A DNA stretch of 64,000 bases from Cryptomeria japonica (taxonomy: Eukaryota > Streptophyta > Pinopsida > Cupressales > Cupressaceae), in NCBI RefSeq assembly GCF_030272615.1, contig NC_081410.1:574379241-574443240 (forward strand). The letters run 5' to 3'. The position numbers were made by a program, and so were the translations under genes. This document shows, in pieces, positions 58,886-64,000 of this stretch (positions are counted from its first letter, which is position 1; each line of letters begins with the position of its first letter). Below the pieces are notes generated by a model. The model had not been told where the DNA came from. It saw only the letters and a list, made by a program, of their open reading frames with translations, and did no database searches.

Positions 58886-59120
58886 ATGGTAACTAACTAT
58901 TTTAGGAAGGATAGTCTGAAGCTTGATGGAACTAACTATGGTATATGGAAGATTATAATGGAGACACATTTGAATTGCATTGGAAAAGACACATGGGATG
59001 TTACAAAGAATGGATATGTTGGTCCTACACAGAGCCAACCTAATCCACCTACCTTGGCTAAAGATCAGGAGAATGATTGAAAAGCAAGAGAAGGACTTTT
59101 GAGCGCATTGTCAGATCAGC
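58886..59120 (+). pseudogene. gag: Copia Gag N-terminus
   Basis: The start is MVTNYFRKDSLKLDGTNYGIW, with KIIMETHLNCIGKDTWD, the copia Gag entry motif. It resembles copia A. It ends at a TGA (59078) and then within 40 bases meets a piece of LTR E. Confidence 0.88.
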
Positions 59121-59166
59121 AAATTAATAGACAACTGATTCACCCCCCCTCCCAGTTGCCTTCGGG
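59121..59166 (+). repeat. Tail end of LTR E
   Basis: AATTAATAGACAACTGATTC, then the C tract and TAACA, match 55416-55467. Only the last 46 bases are present. Confidence 0.8.
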
Positions 59167-59369
59167 TCATAACAATAATGAGAAATGATGGTGTTGTCAT
59201 TGATGGCAACCTTCTAGAAACCACCCATCATTCATCTAGTAAAGCCATTGGTAGGCATTGACATCGGCATAGACATCTACATACACCAACAGACACTTCA
59301 CAGGCAGCAGCTACAATGCATACCAACACTCCAGCTGACAAGTAATAAACTTTTGAACTTCTCTACTAT

Positions 59370-60237
59370 GGGGAATGGAATGAAAGATATGACTATGATA
59401 TTTTGTAAAGAGATTGAAGACAAGAAGAAAAATAAAGATGACTTGACTAGGAGACTCAATGATGCTGGAAATGAAAATCTAAGACTCAGTCATAAAAATG
59501 ATATGTTAAAGACAGATCTGATTCACATGCAAGATGATAAAACTGAACTTATGAGACAAATGGGAATTCTTGAAAATGAGTTGGCCACTACAAATCAACA
59601 CAAGGGGAAATTCAAGAAAAGCTTAGAGGAATTTGATAACATGCTGAAAAGTCAGAAACCTGATGGAGATACTAATGTACTTGGATTTGAAGTTGGAGAA
59701 AGTTCTGGTACTACAAACAATCATGATCATAGTAAACTGGTAAGACAGCCTAATGCTTACAAATTTAATGGGACATTATTTAACTGTAGCAAGTATGGTC
59801 ATAGAGAAAATCAGTGTAGATCTAGAAACAATTAGAACATTAATGCACCCACTAGTCAATGTTCCAAATGCAATAAAGTTGGTCATAATTCAAAAAACTA
59901 CAGAATGAATGTGAGATGTTATGTTTGTGGAAGATTTGGGCACTTATCTAATCAATGCATAACACAAACTGACATAGGATATGGAAAGGCTATTTAGAAT
60001 AATAATGTGACTTGTTATGCTTGTAACAAAATTGGACATATTGCAAAATTTTGTAGAAGCAAGACTTCAACGATGAATAATAAAGGACCCAATTTGAAAG
60101 GTAAAGAAAATGTTGATGAGGTAAAGAAAGGATTTTCAAAACAATAGATGAGAAAGATAGATCAAAATATTGATGAGACTATTTCTTCACCAATAGAATA
60201 GTGTATTACTCCACCGGCAAGAAATTCTCCATCCAAC
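59370..60237 (+). pseudogene. Gag-like protein, copy 3 (N-terminus deleted)
   Basis: It begins within the coiled coil (MTMIFCKEIEDKKKNKDDL) and has the four knuckles between 59770 and 60060. Two are damaged: the first lacks its leading Cys, and the second has its last Cys changed to Tyr (KNYRM). Stops at 59833, 59996, 60146 and 60198 are TAG. Confidence 0.85.
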
Positions 60238-60544
60238 TGAGAAGTAACCCTTTGGGGGTACTATAGCAAATTGAATATCATGTAGTTTACCCTCTGTCGA
60301 TGGTGAGAAGATAGATTTCTTCCTTATCAGTAGATGTGTTAAGTTTTCACTTAACCGACTAGCATTTAATGCGGTTATTGAAAGAAATTTCATTATAAAG
60401 CATTGATTTTCCTTCATTTCTGATTCACCAAGCATTCAAATTAGTAGAGAGCGTGAAATACAAGCGAAGGCATTCAAGGCAAAGGTGTGAAGCGATTCCT
60501 TTCAAGCATTCAAACATTATCAAGCAGCTTAAGGTATTTTTCAA
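60238..60544 (+). other. Spacer between gag and ORF2, copy 3
   Basis: It is non-coding, corresponding to 49799-50104 of element F. Confidence 0.5.
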
Positions 60545-63500
60545 ATGGATTCCTCTTCTGCTCCCAAATTCATTGCAAACCCTACTATTGTGGAAAATAT
60601 AAAATGCCCTAGGCTCGTATTCAAAATTATTCCCGAGATAGCTAAGCAAGATGATTCCATAGGTGCATTTTCAAATATTCCTAAAAGTGTAGCTTATGCT
60701 AAAGACCCTAGGATATATATTCACTACAATATTGAAGAATTAGGTTCCGAGGAAGTGTTAAAGATGTTTAAAACCATAATTTGTGATGAAAATGGCAATG
60801 TTAAACCCAAGCACAAGGTTATTGAGACTTTAGGTTTTGTGGAAATCTTGAACATCCCTGAATTTCTAGAGGAAGTTGTGAGAATTGTCCTAAGTAGGGT
60901 ACATGGAGAATTTTTTTGGTTAGATTCAATCTGCAAATTCACCTGGCAAGCAATTAGGGCAGTGACAGGTTTACCCTCAACTGGCAGCAGACCTGACAAA
61001 ACTAAGAAGGTTCCTAATAACAAAGTCATGACCTTAACTAAAGCAACATTTGATAGTAGATCTCTAAGAGTGAATGACATCAAGGACATTAATGTGAGAT
61101 TCATAAGTACGATTTTAGGCTATAAGACTACGCATGCAAATAGACTCAATTCAGTTTCTAGTCTTTGCATTAATAGTGCTTATGAAATGGTAAATAATGA
61201 TGCAAAAATAGATGTGTGTGAATGGCTGAAGGATAAACTAGTTGATAACTTGAAAAAGATGAAAGGTGATAAGAAAGGGACATTTCATTTTGGCAATCTC
61301 TTAGTATGCCTTATGTTGTATTTCACAAAGGAAATCCCCGGTATTGGACTGAAAGAATTTGGATATGACATATCAGTAGGCAAATAGTTGCAAGAAGCTT
61401 TCACCAGCATGGGTACTACTAAAGAAAATAATATAACTGAGTATTTCAAAGCTTTCCAAACCAAAATGAAAACAAGAGAGAGACTACCATAGAGTGTAGT
61501 AGATAAATATGATAAGGAAATTTATTTTGTAATTAAGAAAGATGAAACATGGATGAAAGTTGTATTACCTAGAACTATATGGGTAACAGAAATGGGTTAT
61601 GAGGTAGATATCAACATTGTTGAAACTTATGCAAAAGCTTTATTAGATGCACCTAGAGAACCATCAGAAGAAGTTTTTGGTAGTGTTGAAACAATTGAGA
61701 GTGGTGTACAAACAGTGAAACAAAGGAAGAGAAGAGAAAAGTATATAAGAGATGCTTCTAAATAGGTAAAGGAAATAAAAGAAAATGTTATGAACCTTAC
61801 TAGTATAAAGGAAAGTGAACTAGAAGGACTGCAACCGAAGGCACACATTTCACTGGTTGGCACATCATTTGATAGTGAGATACCTGTTGAATTCAAGAGA
61901 GTTGATAGGAAGAGAAAGTCCTCACCATTACCCTCTCCTCCACCCAATAAAACAAGAACTTTGAGAAAGAAACAACAAGTAGTAAGGCAACCAGCAAAGA
62001 AACTTACACCCAAGAAGAAACAAAAATAGGTTATACCACCATTGGATAATTTACTGAATGGAATCACTGATGATGGTAACTTGGAAAATTTGAGCAAATT
62101 GTACAACACATTCACTGATTCAGAAAAGGAAAGGATTGAAAACAAAATAATTCTACATCTGGACATATACAAGAAAGTGTTAATTGAAGTTGTAGATGAT
62201 TTACCAAATGATCTGTATAGAAGGTTAGATGCAAAGAGGATTGCAGTAATGGAGTTGGACAAGAAACTTAAAGTTGAAAAACTTCTAGCTGTACATCCAG
62301 TTAACTCTAAAGAGGAAATTGATGACTTAATTTGTGAGGCCAACAGATTAGTTTTTGCTAGTGGTCACCAGCAAGTGAGTTTGATGGTTGGTAGAGTTAA
62401 TGAAATTGCACAGGAAACGACTGACAAATGGGATACCTTTTTTGTAGAAAAAGAAAAACAAGAGGAATTGAATAGGTCGAAGAAAAAATTTAAGGTATAT
62501 CAGAAGGATAAGGACAAAGGGAAAGGTAAAGTTAGTGGAATACCAAACATCAAAATAACTGACAACTTATCACTGCCCTTGGACACTGCACTGGTACATA
62601 CTGATGATACACTAGCTACTAATAGTGTAGGTTTAACACAAGATGACACTGACCCTGAATTATAAATTTTATTCACCATGAATTTTGATACTCAAGAAGT
62701 AAACATTGTTGTGGATAAGCACAACACAGAGGTACAAAATGATATTGCTAATAGTGGAAACATTGATGAGCAATTGGTAGAGAATGTTGAGGTTGAGACA
62801 CAAATAGAGCATACACTACAAACAAAGCAACCTTTGGACACTGGTATGAATATTGGTATTATATATGTAGGCACTGAGAAACCTACAAAGTCAGAGATAC
62901 CAGCAGGTGAGAACACAGAGAAACTGACAAAGGTATAGGTACATACTGAGCTAGAGAAACTAGTAATCACTGAGAAACCCAAACCATTGCTAGTAGACAT
63001 GCAAACTCAAACTAATCCATCAAAGGTTAATACAAGAAAATTGGTAACTAATGTTGGAAGCACTAAAGTGATTAAGGCAGTTGGTCAGACATCCGGTACT
63101 TCTTTAAGTGAATTTAGGCCTACCAATGTGACAGAAGTACTCCTAGACTCTATCAAGAAGATAAATGACTATAATGCATTCGCTTATAAATAATTTGATG
63201 ATACAATACCTATTCTTAAGATGATTGCACCAAAATGTAATATAGATCATATAAAGGATTCTTTAAGTCAGTTGGACACATTGTCCAAATTTATTGTTGG
63301 AAATGTAATAATAGTTGATAAGGTGAATGAGGATACATTCAAAGAGAAAATGTAAAAAGAAAGAAAAATTCTTTGAGGATACAATAAAGAAGTGCACTGA
63401 ACATATTAACACACTTTTACTGGCATTGAATACAACAATTTTGGAGTATAAGAAATTGTACAGAGAAACATGTAAGCCACATCTGTTGACAAAGGACATT

Positions 63501-63840
63501 GAAAAGGAAATAAGCAAAGTATAGAAGGAGATAGATGATATAGCTGATAACATTATTTTTTCATCCAAACCTATATCTATTATTGAGAAAGAAATAGTAG
63601 GATTTGAGGAAAAATTGGAGAAGTGTGAGAAGGAAGAAGCAAGGATCAAAGAAAATGTCAGAGAGCTTAAGTATAAACTTATTCCTAAGTTGGATAATCT
63701 TATCTCTCTGAAAAATGAGATATCTAAGGCACTAATTCAAGGGGAAAGATCACCAGAGGAGCATATGCATCATCTCACTAGCACGATCGAACAAACTAAG
63801 GCAACCATGAATGACAATAATAGATTCATGCAGAGTTTAT
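60545..63840 (+). pseudogene. ORF2, copy 3 (nearly full length)
   Basis: The start is MDSSSAPKFIANPTIVENIK. The N-terminal domain is about 70% identical by eye to copy 1, keeping FFWLDS, AVTGLPSTG, THANRLNSVSSLC and GTFHFGNLLVCLML. It continues with PRTIWVTEMGYE, the basic TPKKKQK region, the helical bundle, the Lys/Gly linker, the acidic linker and the C-terminal coiled coil. In-frame stops at 61385, 61489, 61763, 62027, 62663, 62936 and 63191, and a frameshift near 63345, differ from those of copy 1. The source element probably had an intact ORF2. Confidence 0.82.
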
Positions 63841-64000
63841 GTTATGGTGTGTTTTCTATGCTGTTTGTATTGTTCCTATTTACTACATTAATTCTTATTT
63901 ACCGGTACATTGTTTTGGAATGCAAAATACTTAATAAGGTTAAATATTTTGTTAACCGATTAGATACCGATTCACCTCCCCCTCTCAGTATCTTTGGGAC
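63841..64000 (+). repeat. Interior and 3' end of LTR, element F family copy 3
   Basis: It matches the last 160 bases of the inverted LTR at 55495-55660, including ACCGGTACATTGTTTTGGAA and the CCCCCTCTCAGTATC motif. It is cut by the window end. Confidence 0.85.

Larger units (their letters stand above)
59167..64000 (+). mobile_element. Element F family, copy 3 (rearranged, runs off the window)
   Basis: A 190-bp LTR start (59167-59353) is fused directly into the middle of gag, so the rest of the 5' LTR, the PBS and the gag N-terminus are deleted. At the other end, the last codons of ORF2 (63835) are fused to the interior of the 3' LTR (63841 onward), so the PPT is lost. ORF2 between them is nearly full length. 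Confidence 0.85.

Overview
This is plant nuclear DNA, made almost entirely of nested and broken transposable elements. There are LTR retrotransposons of both plant superfamilies (Ty3/gypsy and Ty1/copia), one hAT DNA transposon, and no recognisable ordinary host gene or RNA gene. The element density, long LTRs, nesting and slowly decaying copies fit a large seed-plant genome, and a gymnosperm is my guess. That is inference, because nothing in the window fixes the species.

Layout. 1-590 is a purine (GA-rich) tract. 600-1926 holds a hairpin, short repeats and a minus-strand fragment joining a gypsy protease to a copia gag. 1932-18080 is a complete 16.1-kb Ty3/gypsy element of the Tat type, with two 806-bp LTRs and target duplication ATCGG. 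It sits inside the gag of the minus-strand copia element, whose start and 5' LTR resume at 18081-19648. 19649-30440 is an unrecognised reading frame broken by a solo copia LTR (20178-21659) and duplicated, with a copia element (22376-28601) between the copies. 31497-34019 is a minus-strand hAT transposase remnant. 34350-37634 (minus) and 41582-47744 (plus) are two opposite copies of a second Tat-type family that shows only gag and protease. Between them is the 3' half of a copia element (37638-41152). 47745-54387 is a copia-like non-autonomous element with LTRs, gag and a second ORF of about 1,060 codons instead of pol. 54388-64000 is a mosaic of a further copia LTR, an inverted partial copy of the non-autonomous element, a copia RNase H piece, a pol-to-gag junction without an LTR, and a third copy that runs off the window.

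Most interesting. (1) Between pol and the 3' LTR of the 16-kb element lies an antisense gene with its own TATA box, a 22-codon first exon ending in GTAAGT, an 870-nt intron with a branch-point-like CTAAC and a CAG acceptor, and a second exon of 643 codons in the same frame that carries a plant mobile domain. (2) A roughly 20-bp degenerate repeat fills the sense leader of gag-pol and, in opposite orientation, the intron of the antisense gene, so both precursor RNAs carry it in the same sense. (3) The non-autonomous family pairs a coiled-coil, four-knuckle gag with a large ORF2 of unknown function that stays nearly open in two well diverged copies.

The elements here are dead. In-frame stops in the gypsy gag-pol and the antisense gene are nearly all TAG or TGA (a few TAA) and are explained by single C-to-T changes, the mark of long-term cytosine methylation.
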